A stretch of DNA of 64,000 bases from Chitinophagaceae bacterium (GCA_017307755.1 JAFKGQ010000016.1:124001-188000), one strand, 5' to 3'. Shown: positions 26,220 to 34,966, numbered from the stretch's first letter. Translations and numbers: made by a program. The notes: generated by a model from the sequence alone, not told the origin.

Positions 26220-26374
26220 AAATAAATTAGTTTTTTGAGTAAGTTTCTGAATAGATGCAGAAGCAGTGATAATTACACAAACACGTACAGCCGGCTACAA
26301 GCATTGATACCCGTAGCCGGCAAAAAGTAACCCACAAAGAAATGTTAATAGATTTTTACGGTCGAATGAAGATC

Positions 26375-26782
26375 TTATTCTCCTGCCAATTCCATGATGA
26401 TCTTCCATTCATCGTCCTTGACAGTCTGTACGGACAACCGGCCCAGACGTACCAGGTCCATCTTGGCAAGACGTTTGTCCGCCTTCACCTGCGCCAGGGT
26501 AACAGGATGTTTTAATTTTCTCTCGGGCTTGATGTCCACTGCTACCCAGGCATCATCGTCCGTCGTGGGGTCCTGGTAAGCTTCCTTAATGACCTTGGCA
26601 ATACCTACGATCTCAGTGGCCCCAGTGCTGTGATAATATAGTACTTCATCTCCTTTCTTCATTCCCCTGAGATTGATACGGGCTGCATAGTTGCGGACCC
26701 CATCCCAAAAGGTTTGTTTATCCTTTATCAATTGATCCCAACTGTATACTTCGGGTTCTGATTTCACCAGCCAATATGCCAT
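26375..26782 (-). CDS. EVE domain protein (YTH/PUA-like)
   Basis: 135 residues, a single EVE domain. The conserved segments are YWLVKSEPEVYSWDQL, FWDGVRNYAARINLR, GDEVLYYHS and the late VKDDEWKII. The fold binds modified bases in DNA or RNA; in bacteria EVE proteins occur alone or fused to restriction-type nucleases. Here it is alone, with a -7 box (minus strand 26817-26810, TATTTTTG) about 28 bases upstream of the start. Confidence 0.93.
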   Translation of the reverse strand: MAYWLVKSEPEVYSWDQLIKDKQTFWDGVRNYAARINLRGMKKGDEVLYYHSTGATEIVGIAKVIKEAYQDPTTDDDAWVAVDIKPERKLKHPVTLAQVKADKRLAKMDLVRLGRLSVQTVKDDEWKIIMELAGE

Positions 26783-26809
26783 ATAATCAAAGTTTTATCG
26801 AAAGTACAA

Positions 26810-26817
26810 CAAAAATA
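26810..26817 (-). promoter_or_regulatory. -7 promoter box for the EVE gene
   Basis: Minus-strand TATTTTTG matches TAnnTTTG. Confidence 0.45.
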
Positions 26818-26869
26818 TTCTCACCAACCAAATCCAGAACTTCGTTTCCCCCCGTATGTATCTCTGTTG

Positions 26870-26881
26870 GTTACATGTAAC
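26870..26881. promoter_or_regulatory. Perfect 12-bp palindrome upstream of the fasciclin gene
   Basis: GTTACATGTAAC is self-complementary and lies 41 bases before the fasciclin start, in the divergent region with the EVE gene. It is a candidate operator for a dimeric repressor. Confidence 0.35.
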
Positions 26882-26921
26882 AAGCGTTTAAAAACTCAAA
26901 AAAATTAAAACATCATTTATC

Positions 26922-27476
26922 ATGAATCGTTTAAGAAACCTTGGATTGATGCTTGTTGCAACGCTGCTTGTCAATACTACATTCGCACAGGAAACAACGG
27001 TTACCGTCGGTGGCGCGCCCATGTATCCATCAAAGAACATCGTTGAAAATGCCGCCAACTCTAAAGATCATACTACCCTGGTAGCCGCCGTAAAAGCAGC
27101 CGGACTCGTACAGACACTGCAAGGTGCAGGTCCCTTCACGGTCTTTGCTCCTACCAACGAAGCATTTAATATGTTGCCCGGCGGTACTGTTGAAACCCTT
27201 TTAAAACCCGAAAATAAAGCCACCCTGACAGGCATCCTCACCTATCATGTGGTCGCCGGCAGATTGGGCTCAAAAGAGCTGGCAGAACGGATCAAGGCCG
27301 GAAATGGGACCGCAGAACTCACCACCGTGGAAGGAGGCAAACTCTGGGTCATGATGAAAGGGAAGCACATCGTGCTAAAGGATGAAAAAGGAGGAATGGC
27401 CATGGTGACCATCAGGGACGTCAACCAAAGCAATGGCGTTATCCACGTCATCGACCACGTAGTAATGCCTAAATAG
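26922..27476 (+). CDS. secreted fasciclin-domain protein
   Basis: 184 residues: signal peptide to about TFAQ, then one FAS1 domain. The H1 and H2 motifs are visible as GPFTVFAPTNEAF and the C-terminal NGVIHVIDHVVMP. FAS1 proteins act in adhesion at the cell surface or in the matrix. It is monogenic, followed by a strong terminator, and preceded by a palindromic site. Confidence 0.92.
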   Translation: MNRLRNLGLMLVATLLVNTTFAQETTVTVGGAPMYPSKNIVENAANSKDHTTLVAAVKAAGLVQTLQGAGPFTVFAPTNEAFNMLPGGTVETLLKPENKATLTGILTYHVVAGRLGSKELAERIKAGNGTAELTTVEGGKLWVMMKGKHIVLKDEKGGMAMVTIRDVNQSNGVIHVIDHVVMPK

Positions 27477-27530
27477 TTTTACAAAATACTGGTTATCAAC
27501 ACCTATCCGCAAGCAGGGGTTATGCCTAAA

Positions 27531-27558
27531 GGAACTTTTGAAAAAAAGTTCCTTTTTT
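27531..27558 (+). terminator. Terminator after the fasciclin gene
   Basis: GGAACTTTT and AAAAGTTCC form a 9-bp stem followed by TTTTTT. Confidence 0.85.
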
Positions 27559-27646
27559 AAAATCTAAAAGTTATCAGCTTACGTATGTTTATTCGAGGCC
27601 TGGTTTTAACCCTATTTAACGCTTGCGACAGGTTGTTTTAAGGGTC

Positions 27647-27690
27647 AAGACCATCCAGTTACGAATGTAATTTGGGTGGTCTTATTTTTA
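27647..27690 (+). terminator. Second terminator-like hairpin in the 27.5-27.8 kb gap
   Basis: AAGACCATCC pairs with GGGTGGTCTT (10 bp, one G-T pair) around a 17-base loop, followed by ATTTTTAT. A transcript between this and the first terminator could be a small RNA, but no clear promoter is seen. Confidence 0.5.
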
Positions 27691-27707
27691 TGTCCGAGCA
27701 CAGCGAG

Positions 27708-27784
27708 GACGCGCGAAGCGCAATAGTTTAGCGTCTAAGCAAACCCCGGCAGTTTACTGCCGGACGTAGGGCCGTAAGGCCCTA
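27708..27784. repeat. Cluster of three perfect short hairpins
   Basis: GCGC-GAA-GCGC (27711-27721) sits inside an outer GACGC/GCGTC pair (27708-27712 with 27731-27735). CCGGCAG-TTTA-CTGCCGG (27746-27763) and TAGGGCC-GTAA-GGCCCTA (27767-27784) follow. They lie 15 bases beyond the stop of the Fe-S protein gene. The arrangement looks like a repetitive extragenic palindromic element, but only this copy is in the window. Confidence 0.45.
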
Positions 27785-27798
27785 AAAAACATTAAACA

Positions 27799-28515
27799 TT
27801 AGCGAGAAGCAAGAACATCCGCAATATGCATAGCCTTGATGGAATACCCCTTATGCTTAATATATCCTTCCAGGTGCATAAGACAGGAAAGATCAGTGGA
27901 GATAATATAGTCGGCCCCCGTCTGCAATGCATTATTTACCTTCTGGTCGGCCATGGCAATAGAGATGGATTCAAATTTGATAGCAAAGCTTCCCCCAAAC
28001 CCGCAGCACGTCTCCACATCGTTCATCTCCAATAACTCCAGGCCCTTCACGCGGGCAAGCAGCTTCCGGGGCTCTTCTTTGATACGGCATTCGCGCAGGG
28101 CTGCACAACTATCATGATAAGTGGCTTTACCGGGTAAGGCAGCGCCCACGTCTTCCACACCCAATACATTCACCAGAAAATCGGAAAATTCATAGATCCG
28201 ACGTCCCAGGTCTTTGACATCATTGTGTAAAGAAGAATTATTGAACAATGTAGAATAATAGTTACGGACAAAGCCAACACAAGAAGCGCTGGGGGCCACT
28301 ACAACATCATGTCCGGAGAAATCTTTAAGGAATTTGGAGCAGACCTCCCGTGCCTCGTCCCTAAATCCGGCATTAAAAGCCGGCTGGCCGCAACATGTCT
28401 GGTTGGTATTGTATTCAACAGTTACGCCCGCCCTTTCAAGCACACTCACCATATTGAAGGCCGTCTGCGGATACAGTTGATCCACAAAGCATGGTATGAA
28501 TAACTGGACTGTCAG
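27799..28515 (-). CDS. (Fe-S)-binding cysteine-rich-domain protein, LutA/GlpC-like, with CTG start
   Basis: About 238 residues with two CCG-type cysteine-rich domains as in LutA/YkgE and heterodisulfide-reductase HdrB subunits: NQTCCGQPAFNAGF in the first and VETCCGFGGSFA in the second. The family's first conserved cysteine (FIPCFVDQLYPQ) lies upstream of the only GTG in the frame (28485). Nothing but CTG at 28515 can start a protein that includes it; that CTG overlaps the TGA of ribH (CTGA). The stop codon TAA in frame lies further upstream. The family binds a [4Fe-4S] or non-cubane cluster and acts in lactate or glycolate oxidation, but the partners LutB/LutC are not in the window. Confidence 0.8.
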   Translation of the reverse strand: MTVQLFIPCFVDQLYPQTAFNMVSVLERAGVTVEYNTNQTCCGQPAFNAGFRDEAREVCSKFLKDFSGHDVVVAPSASCVGFVRNYYSTLFNNSSLHNDVKDLGRRIYEFSDFLVNVLGVEDVGAALPGKATYHDSCAALRECRIKEEPRKLLARVKGLELLEMNDVETCCGFGGSFAIKFESISIAMADQKVNNALQTGADYIISTDLSCLMHLEGYIKHKGYSIKAMHIADVLASR

Positions 28516-29027
28516 GGTGTTGTGGACTGTTTAAAAGTTTGGAGTAGGGAGATCATCTTTACGGCGGTAATGGCGGCTTCCTCGCCCTTATGTCCATGCT
28601 TGCCGCCGATGCGTTCGTCCGCCTGCTGTTGGTTGTCTACTGTCAGGATACCAAAAATAGTCGGTACCGGCAATGACATATTGAGTTGTAAGATCCCGTC
28701 CGTCACTGCCCGGCATACATATTCAAAATGGGGCGTATCCCCCCGGAGGACACAGCCAAGGGCAATAAAGGCTTTGGGGCGGTCATCCTTATATTTGTGC
28801 ACTTCCCAGTACGCCTTTATACCAAAGGGGATCTCAAATGCGCCGGGTACTGTGATCACTTCCTGGACTTTTGCCCCGGCCCGCTGCAGGGCAGTCCTAC
28901 AGCCTTCTTCCAGCGCGTCGACGATGGCGGCGTTCCATTCAGTGCGTACAATAACTACACAGGCATCCTGCAAATGTTGGATGCCTGTATCGGACTGTAA
29001 TAAGTTGCTCTTACTTACCTCTGCCAT
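28512..29027 (-). CDS. ribH: 6,7-dimethyl-8-ribityllumazine synthase
   Basis: 171 residues; condenses 5-amino-6-ribitylaminouracil with dihydroxybutanone phosphate in riboflavin synthesis. Typical segments are VITVPGAFEIPFG, FIALGCVLRGDTPHFEYV with the catalytic histidine, and VPTIFGILTVDNQQQADER. It lies between the TPR gene and the Fe-S gene, with a 4-base overlap to the latter. Confidence 0.96.
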   Translation of the reverse strand: MAEVSKSNLLQSDTGIQHLQDACVVIVRTEWNAAIVDALEEGCRTALQRAGAKVQEVITVPGAFEIPFGIKAYWEVHKYKDDRPKAFIALGCVLRGDTPHFEYVCRAVTDGILQLNMSLPVPTIFGILTVDNQQQADERIGGKHGHKGEEAAITAVKMISLLQTFKQSTTP

Positions 29028-29051
29028 AGGATCATGGGCCAGCGCCCGGGT

Positions 29052-29732
29052 TTATTGTGTTACTCCCAGCCTTGCCAGGTATTTATCGATGTCGCTCCCT
29101 CTGGGACTGCCGGGGTATTTGTCTTTGATAAGCTTGTACATGGTAACAGCGTCCTGCGTCTTACCCATGCTTTCGTACAGATAGCCGCAACGGAAAAGGT
29201 ATTCCGGGGAAAAGAGCTCATCCTTTTCAAAATAGGTCCCTGCCTTCTTGTATTGCTCTGCAGCTTCTTCTTTCTTACCCTGTTCGGAATAGGCGTCACC
29301 TAATAAGCCCATTGCTCTCACCTGCAATTGTTTCACCGGAGTGGAAAAATCTTTCAGGTATTTTACGGCATTGTTATAATCGCCCAGTTTGAGATAACAG
29401 CTGCCGGCATAGAAGGAAGCCAGGTTCGCCGCCTTGGTACCACCATATTTTGAGATGATCTTCAGAAATCCCGGGTTTATATTATCCCCATTCAGCGCCA
29501 GACGGGCCGAATCCAGGCGGTAATACTCTTCGGCACGGAAGATGGCTTCATTAGCCTTGGCCTCCTTTGGTTCGCTGACCAGGTTCTTATAGGCAAAGTA
29601 ACCGGCTACGAGCAGCACTATCACCAACAGGCCATAACTCGCTTGTTTACCCCAGCGGTCCCAAAAATGATGCAACTGATCGATGGGATTCTTCTCCGCT
29701 TCCAGGTGCGCCGGATGTTTGATCTCTGACAT
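29052..29732 (-). CDS. TPR protein with one N-terminal membrane helix
   Basis: 226 residues. A transmembrane helix (about 34-51, YGLLVIVLLVAGYFAY) follows a cytoplasmic N-terminus. About four TPR-like helix pairs make up the rest (AANLASFYAGSCYLKLGDYNNAVKYL; AMGLLGDAYSEQGKKEEAAEQYKKAG; EYLFRCGYLYESMGKTQDAVTMYK). It resembles the YfgM-type ancillary subunit of the Sec translocon in architecture. It is 24 bases upstream of ribH and 32 bases downstream of pdhA. Confidence 0.85.
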   Translation of the reverse strand: MSEIKHPAHLEAEKNPIDQLHHFWDRWGKQASYGLLVIVLLVAGYFAYKNLVSEPKEAKANEAIFRAEEYYRLDSARLALNGDNINPGFLKIISKYGGTKAANLASFYAGSCYLKLGDYNNAVKYLKDFSTPVKQLQVRAMGLLGDAYSEQGKKEEAAEQYKKAGTYFEKDELFSPEYLFRCGYLYESMGKTQDAVTMYKLIKDKYPGSPRGSDIDKYLARLGVTQ

Positions 29733-29764
29733 TAGTTATTATTTGCTTTTATTTGATCAAATTG

Positions 29765-30760
29765 TTAGTCGACAATGAACGGGTATTCCTTATCGACATA
29801 TACGTCCTTCAATACTTCTGAATCATCCGGCCAGGGGGACTCTTCTGCGAATTTCACAGAGGCGGTCACCGTATCGCTCACACGCTTGTTGATAGCGTCG
29901 ATCTCTTCCTGGCTGGCATATTTCTTTGTGAGGATAGTGTTCAACACCATTCCAATGGGATCTTTCTGCTTATATTCCTCAACTTCTTCCTTGGTACGGT
30001 ATTTCTGAGGGTCGGATATAGAGTGTCCTTTATACCGGTAGGTCTTAATCTCGAGTAAGGTAGGACCATCTCCCTGGCGGGCCCGTTTTACCGCTCTTGC
30101 GACACCATCATGGACCGCCTCGGCGCTCATTCCATCGATGGAGTCGGCCGGCATTTCATATGCGTCGGCGAGCTTATAGATATCCACCACGTTGGAAGTC
30201 CGCTCTACGGAAGTACCCATGGCGTAATTGTTGTTCTCGCAGATAAACACCACCGGCAGTCGCCACAACATGGCCAGGTTGAATGTCTCGTGCAGCATCC
30301 CTTGACGGGCAGCCCCATCTCCAAAGAAGGTAAGACATACATTATCCGTACCCTTGTATTTTTCAGCAAAAGCCAGACCCGCTCCCGTACCGATCTGCGC
30401 CCCCACGATCCCGTGTCCGCCAAAGAATTTGACATCCACGCCAAAGAAGTGCATGCTGCCCCCCTTTCCTTTGGCAGCGCCGGTGGCCTTACCATACAGC
30501 TCGGCCATACAGGAATCGGCGCTAACACCTTTAGCCAGGGCCAGGCCATGGTCACGATAGGCCGTGATAAAGGGATCATCAGATTTGGTAGCCGTCATAC
30601 ATCCCGCCGCAATAGCTTCCTGCCCTACATAAGCATGGAAAAACCCCCGGATCTTTCCCTCCATCTTATATTTTTCTTCTGCCATCAGCTCGAACTGACG
30701 GATAAGCTGCATCAGCTCGTACCAGTACAGATAGGTCTCTTTTGAAAACTTAGTAGCCAC
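29765..30760 (-). CDS. pdhA: pyruvate dehydrogenase E1 component, alpha subunit
   Basis: About 331 residues. The TPP-binding signature starts at GDGAARQG and ends at NNNYAMG. The phosphorylation-loop-like segment is RYKGHSISDP. The family begins around TKFSKETYLYWYELM, so I take the GTG at 30760 (VATKFSKE) as start rather than the ATG at 30811, which would lie within the promoter region: a -7 box (TATATTTG, minus strand 30826-30819) is just upstream. The beta subunit and E2/E3 are not in the window. Probably the first gene of the operon pdhA-TPR-ribH-Fe-S protein. Confidence 0.92.
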   Translation of the reverse strand: MATKFSKETYLYWYELMQLIRQFELMAEEKYKMEGKIRGFFHAYVGQEAIAAGCMTATKSDDPFITAYRDHGLALAKGVSADSCMAELYGKATGAAKGKGGSMHFFGVDVKFFGGHGIVGAQIGTGAGLAFAEKYKGTDNVCLTFFGDGAARQGMLHETFNLAMLWRLPVVFICENNNYAMGTSVERTSNVVDIYKLADAYEMPADSIDGMSAEAVHDGVARAVKRARQGDGPTLLEIKTYRYKGHSISDPQKYRTKEEVEEYKQKDPIGMVLNTILTKKYASQEEIDAINKRVSDTVTASVKFAEESPWPDDSEVLKDVYVDKEYPFIVD

Positions 30761-30818
30761 TTTTTTGAGAATTTGAGGTTTGGCCCGCCAGAGCCCGAAA
30801 GCGCCGAACAAGCGGGGG

Positions 30819-30826
30819 CAAATATA
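30819..30826 (-). promoter_or_regulatory. -7 promoter box for the pdhA operon
   Basis: Minus-strand TATATTTG matches TAnnTTTG; it lies about 58 bases before the GTG start and between divergent pdhA and recF. Confidence 0.5.
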
Positions 30827-30876
30827 CGGGGGAAAAAGGAATTTTCGGCGTTATCTTGCGCCTGAATATATTCAAC

Positions 30877-31959
30877 TTGTTATTTCTAAGAGAGATATCG
30901 CTATTGCAATTCAAAAACTATGCACAAGCCTCCTTCCGTATGGAAGAGCGGATCGTCGGCATTTGCGGCAGCAACGGCATCGGCAAGACCAACCTGCTCG
31001 ATGCCATTTATTATCTCTGTTTTACAAAAAGCTATTTCACCCGGCAAGATCAGCTCAATGTTCATAAGGGAGCCGCCGGTTTTCGCATTGAAGGGCATTT
31101 TGAAAAAGAAGGGCAGCCCCTGGAAGTGGTCTGCATATTGCGGGAAACAGGGAAAAAAGAGCTGATCTCCGGAGGGGAACCCTGCGAGCGCTTTTCCCGG
31201 CACATCGGACTCCTCCCCTGTGTCATCATAGCTCCCGACGATGTTCAGATCATCACAGGCGGCAGTGAGGAACGCCGCCGTTTTATAGACGCTCTTCTTT
31301 CTCAGCTGGATCCCGTCTATCTGCAAAGCCTCATCGAGTACAACCGGGTGCTCCAACAACGCAATAGTTATCTTAAGTCATTGACAGACAACAAAGTACA
31401 AGACAAAAGCCTTTTGGAGGTCTACGATGCGCAGCTCCTCCGGCCCGGATCCTATGTTTTTGAGAAAAGAAATGTCTTTCTCCGGGACCTGCTCCCCCTG
31501 GTGGATCAATTCTACCGTCAGATAGCCGGCGCCGCCGAACCGCTTGCCTTTAGCTATGAAAGTCAGCTCCTCGACATTAATTTTGAAACCCTCCTGTATA
31601 GCTATCGCGAAAAGGACCGTTATCTCCAACGTACCAATGCGGGGATCCATAAGGATGACATCGACATCCGCTATGGCGCCCTCCCTTTTAAATCCATTGC
31701 CTCCCAGGGGCAGCGCAAAAGCCTGCTGTTTGCCTTAAAGCTGGCGGAGTACGAAATGCTAAAACAATCTAAAGGCTTCCCCCCCCTCCTTTTACTCGAT
31801 GATGTATTTGAAAAACTGGACGCCCACCGGATGCATAATCTACTGGATAAGGTGTGTTTACAGAATGAAGGACAGATATTTATCACGGATACGCATGGCG
31901 ACCGTATCCGGCACGAGCTGGAAAAATTAAATATCCCCAGTCAGATCATCTCACTGTAA
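30877..31959 (+). CDS. recF: DNA replication/repair protein RecF
   Basis: About 360-residue SMC-like ATPase that loads RecA at gaps. Walker A is GSNGIGKTNLLDAI. The signature and D-loop segments are SQGQRKSLLFALKLAE and LLLLDDVFEKLDAHR. The family N-terminus (I-S-L-x-x-F-K-N-Y) is ISLLQFKNY, a few residues in. No ATG lies upstream of it; TTG at 30877 (LLFLREISLL) or TTG at 30856 must start the protein, and the former fits the usual length. A weak -7-like TTATCTTG lies at about 30851. DUF721 follows two genes downstream. Confidence 0.93.
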   Translation: MLFLREISLLQFKNYAQASFRMEERIVGICGSNGIGKTNLLDAIYYLCFTKSYFTRQDQLNVHKGAAGFRIEGHFEKEGQPLEVVCILRETGKKELISGGEPCERFSRHIGLLPCVIIAPDDVQIITGGSEERRRFIDALLSQLDPVYLQSLIEYNRVLQQRNSYLKSLTDNKVQDKSLLEVYDAQLLRPGSYVFEKRNVFLRDLLPLVDQFYRQIAGAAEPLAFSYESQLLDINFETLLYSYREKDRYLQRTNAGIHKDDIDIRYGALPFKSIASQGQRKSLLFALKLAEYEMLKQSKGFPPLLLLDDVFEKLDAHRMHNLLDKVCLQNEGQIFITDTHGDRIRHELEKLNIPSQIISL

Positions 31960-32021
31960 TAGAAAATTTTTACATTAGCGGAACGCAGTTAAGTTTTAAG
32001 CAGCTCCGAAAAAACATTGCT

Positions 32022-32492
32022 ATGTCTCCTGACCTGGAATCTTCCATCGCATTCTTAGAATCGACCAATGACCCTGTGAACGCATATTTCTCATTCACCG
32101 TAGATGAGACAGGAGAATACGGTATTATCAAGGCTAACAAAGAAGGGCTCCGTCTTTATGCGGCAGAGATGCTGAAAAAGTCCCTGGAGCTGGAAAAAAG
32201 ACAGGACGGCCAGCCCTTGTTCTTTGGTCACCTGGAATGGGTGGTCAGCGATGCCGGTTATGATCTTATTGCCGGCATTGTTCCTCAATATCAGGGACGT
32301 ACGGAAATACTCGCCGCCCGGAAGAACGGTACGCCCAACCCGCTTACAGAACCCCCTGCTTCTCCCTCCAAAGAACAGGCTCCCCGCTCAGGATGTCTAT
32401 CTTCTTTCCTTCTGTGGGTAATTGTCGGACTGATTTTACTCGCAGCACACAAAGCATTTGCTAACTTGCACCCATGGGAGAGTATTCACTAG
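32022..32492 (+). CDS. hypothetical protein with C-terminal membrane helix
   Basis: 156 residues. The N-terminal 100 residues look globular (FFGHLEWVVSDAGYDLIAGIVPQYQ). A Pro/Ser-rich linker then leads to one helix (SSFLLWVIVGLILLAAH). No family is recognised. It lies between recF and the DUF721 gene and overlaps the latter by 19 bases, so translation is coupled. Confidence 0.65.
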   Translation: MSPDLESSIAFLESTNDPVNAYFSFTVDETGEYGIIKANKEGLRLYAAEMLKKSLELEKRQDGQPLFFGHLEWVVSDAGYDLIAGIVPQYQGRTEILAARKNGTPNPLTEPPASPSKEQAPRSGCLSSFLLWVIVGLILLAAHKAFANLHPWESIH

Positions 32493-32755
32493 GGGATGCC
32501 TTACGAAAATTCCTGGATCACAGCCGTCTGAAAGGTTCTATCCAGGCGCTGCAGATAGGAGATGTCTGGGAGCAGATCATGGGCAAGACCATTGCCCGCT
32601 ATACAGACAAGATACAGATACACGGTCACACGCTCTATATCAACACCTCTGTCGCCCCTCTGCGGCAGGAATTGTTGTACCAAAAAGACAGTATCATACA
32701 AAGGGTCAACGAAGCGCTGGGTGAACCAGTCATAAAGGAAGTGGTCATCAAATAG
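32474..32755 (+). CDS. DUF721 (DciA-like) protein
   Basis: 93 residues with the DUF721 pattern VWEQIMGKTIARYTDKIQI and LYINTSVAPLRQELLYQK. DUF721/DciA proteins assist loading of the replicative helicase. Genes of this family are commonly found near recF, as here. Confidence 0.86.
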   Translation: MGEYSLGDALRKFLDHSRLKGSIQALQIGDVWEQIMGKTIARYTDKIQIHGHTLYINTSVAPLRQELLYQKDSIIQRVNEALGEPVIKEVVIK

Positions 32756-32767
32756 CCGATCGCCCGC

Positions 32768-33814
32768 TTATGCTTTGCGGACCCTCGGGTCTATCAGGCC
32801 ATACAAAGCGTCTGCCAATAGTCCGATGAGGATAAAGAAAAAGGATGACACCAGTACCGACCCCATCACTACCGGAAAATCCAGGAGTTCCAACGCATCT
32901 ACCGTCACTTTCCCGATGCCTTTCCACCCGAATATGTATTCCACAAAAAAAGCGCCTGCCAGCAATTCTGCAAACCATCCCGTGATAGCCGTGATCACCG
33001 GGTTCAGTGCGTTGCGCAATCCATGCTTCCACACGACCACAGACCTGGATAACCCTTTTGCATAGGCCGTACGGATATAATCCTGGTCCAGCACATCCAA
33101 CAATGAACCACGGGTCAGCTGCGCAATGATGGCCATGGGGCGAATACCCAGCGTAATGGCCGGCAGGATCAGGTTACGCAGCTGCAGCTGTCTTCCTGCA
33201 AAAGCGTCGGTATCGTATAAATTGCCCGTCAAATGAAGACCTGTATAATCGCTCAACACAAAACCGAATATGTAGGCTATGACAATACCCATAAAAAAAC
33301 TGGGCGCGGAGATACCCAGCACACTGGTGAAGATGGCCGTTGAGTCCATCCAGGTGCCTCTCTTTACTGCTGCCAGTACCCCCAACGCCACGCCCGATAC
33401 CGTGGCTATCAGCATAGCGGCCATTGCCAGCAGGATAGTCCGCGGCAACGCCTCCATCAGCAGCGCTCCCACCTCTTTCTTTGTCTGATAGCTTCTTCGC
33501 AGATACGGCCATTTCAGGCCTATTTTTGTCTCGCCTCCGACAAAAAAACCTTTCAACCCTTTTGCCGTAATTTCCTCTTTTGAATGGACCCCGATGGGAC
33601 TCACATCGTCCAGGTAAAGCACAAACTGTTTCCACCTCGGCTGATCCAGGTATAGCTCTTTACGGATATTCTCCTGCGTTGCGGCATCCGCACGCTGCCC
33701 CATCACCAGGCGGGAGGGATCCCCAAAACCCTGGAAGAGGAAGAATACGGCTACTACCACGCCCAACATCACCAGTAGTCCGTAAATGCTTTTTTTTATC
33801 AGGTAGCGTATCAT
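32768..33814 (-). CDS. peptide-type ABC transporter permease (DppB/OppB family)
   Basis: 348 residues; inner-membrane half of a dipeptide/oligopeptide importer. The N-terminal helix and family motif MIRYLIKKSIYGLLVMLGVVV, the GDPSRL loop and the EAA-like segment RTAYAKGLSRSVVVWKHGLRNAL are present. A long periplasmic loop (about 40-110) is larger than in E. coli DppB. Its usual partner permease DppC and ATPases are not beside it. The upstream DoxX-type gene ends directly at its start (TAAATG). Confidence 0.9.
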   Translation of the reverse strand: MIRYLIKKSIYGLLVMLGVVVAVFFLFQGFGDPSRLVMGQRADAATQENIRKELYLDQPRWKQFVLYLDDVSPIGVHSKEEITAKGLKGFFVGGETKIGLKWPYLRRSYQTKKEVGALLMEALPRTILLAMAAMLIATVSGVALGVLAAVKRGTWMDSTAIFTSVLGISAPSFFMGIVIAYIFGFVLSDYTGLHLTGNLYDTDAFAGRQLQLRNLILPAITLGIRPMAIIAQLTRGSLLDVLDQDYIRTAYAKGLSRSVVVWKHGLRNALNPVITAITGWFAELLAGAFFVEYIFGWKGIGKVTVDALELLDFPVVMGSVLVSSFFFILIGLLADALYGLIDPRVRKA

Positions 33815-34966
33815 TTATTGTTCATGCAGGATCGTTGTCCCGCCCGGCAGTGCATTAATCTCGGGTAAAGCCTGCCCAAGGTCCGCATAGCTCCATTTGT
33901 GGAGGATCACCCCATTCTTCAAAAGGTATAGGGTCGGATTGGCGCGGGCGGCTGTTTTGATGGCGGTAGCGTCGCATTTCAGGACGGAGACATTCCCGGT
34001 AATACCGGCTTTCTCTGTCCATGCCAGTACATTGTCATAATTGCCCGTAATAAAATACAACGGGACCTGTTTTGCCTTGATCATGGTAAGGATCAGGCTA
34101 AATCCATCCATCCAGGAAGGGGGGTATTCCTGGAGTTCCTTAGTAAAAAAGAAGAGTTTGTAGCCCTTCTGCTCAAGCACCGCCAGCGTCGTATCCGTCC
34201 CGGCGGACGTTATTAACGTAAAATCCTTGATGGCAGGCTCCGCATTCCCCTTGCGGATGAGTTTGTCGTACCGGTTGATGAATTTATACGAATCATCAAA
34301 ATCCGCGGGGAAGTTATTTCCGCTGAACTCTATCCGCTGGCCATTCTTCTCATATACCATGGTAATCACCGTGCTGTCCGGTATTGCTCCTTGCGGGGCC
34401 TTCATCTTTTCCGGCATGTTGGTCCCGGGTCGGTAAGGCAGGCAGTCCACCACCGGAAGATGTACCAGCACGTACCATTGGAAAGAAAAAGACAGCACTG
34501 TGGCCAGCACCAGGATAGCCAGGCTCGCCACCTGAGAAAGCAGGGGTCTGATCCTTCGCTGGGCGAAGAACAGAAAAAGTATCAGCACCAGCAGGATAAG
34601 GTCTTTTGTAAAAGATTGTCCTGCCGTCAGCGGGATGCAGTCCCCAAAACAACCACACTCCCGTACCTTCCCGGATAGATAAGCATAGCCGGTGAGAAAG
34701 GTAAAGAAGATGATCAGCAACAACAGCAGCCAGCTAAATAGCCGCATCCGCCAGCCGAGCAGAATGGCCACTCCTGCCACGATCTCAAAGACGATCATGA
34801 CGATGGAAAAGACAAGGGTATAGTTATCCAGCCCATGCCAGTTCCATACCTCAAAAAACTCCTGCATCTTGTAGCTGAGCCCCAGCGGATCGTTGGCTTT
34901 TACCAGCCCGGAGAAAATGAACAGGACGCCCACAATGACACGGGCGATACCGACTAAGATCTTCAT
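33815..34966 (-). CDS. BT_3928-like DoxX family membrane protein with thioredoxin-like tail
   Basis: 383 residues. Four hydrophobic helices with the DoxX/MauE pattern (ARVIVGVLFIFSGLVKANDPLGL) and a CGCFGDC loop with paired cysteines come first. A further helix is followed by a periplasmic thioredoxin-like domain (about 255-380) without an obvious CxxC. MauE-like proteins handle electrons for disulfide formation. It sits between the DUF1599 gene and the DppB-type permease in one minus-strand operon. Confidence 0.84.
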   Translation of the reverse strand: MKILVGIARVIVGVLFIFSGLVKANDPLGLSYKMQEFFEVWNWHGLDNYTLVFSIVMIVFEIVAGVAILLGWRMRLFSWLLLLLIIFFTFLTGYAYLSGKVRECGCFGDCIPLTAGQSFTKDLILLVLILFLFFAQRRIRPLLSQVASLAILVLATVLSFSFQWYVLVHLPVVDCLPYRPGTNMPEKMKAPQGAIPDSTVITMVYEKNGQRIEFSGNNFPADFDDSYKFINRYDKLIRKGNAEPAIKDFTLITSAGTDTTLAVLEQKGYKLFFFTKELQEYPPSWMDGFSLILTMIKAKQVPLYFITGNYDNVLAWTEKAGITGNVSVLKCDATAIKTAARANPTLYLLKNGVILHKWSYADLGQALPEINALPGGTTILHEQ

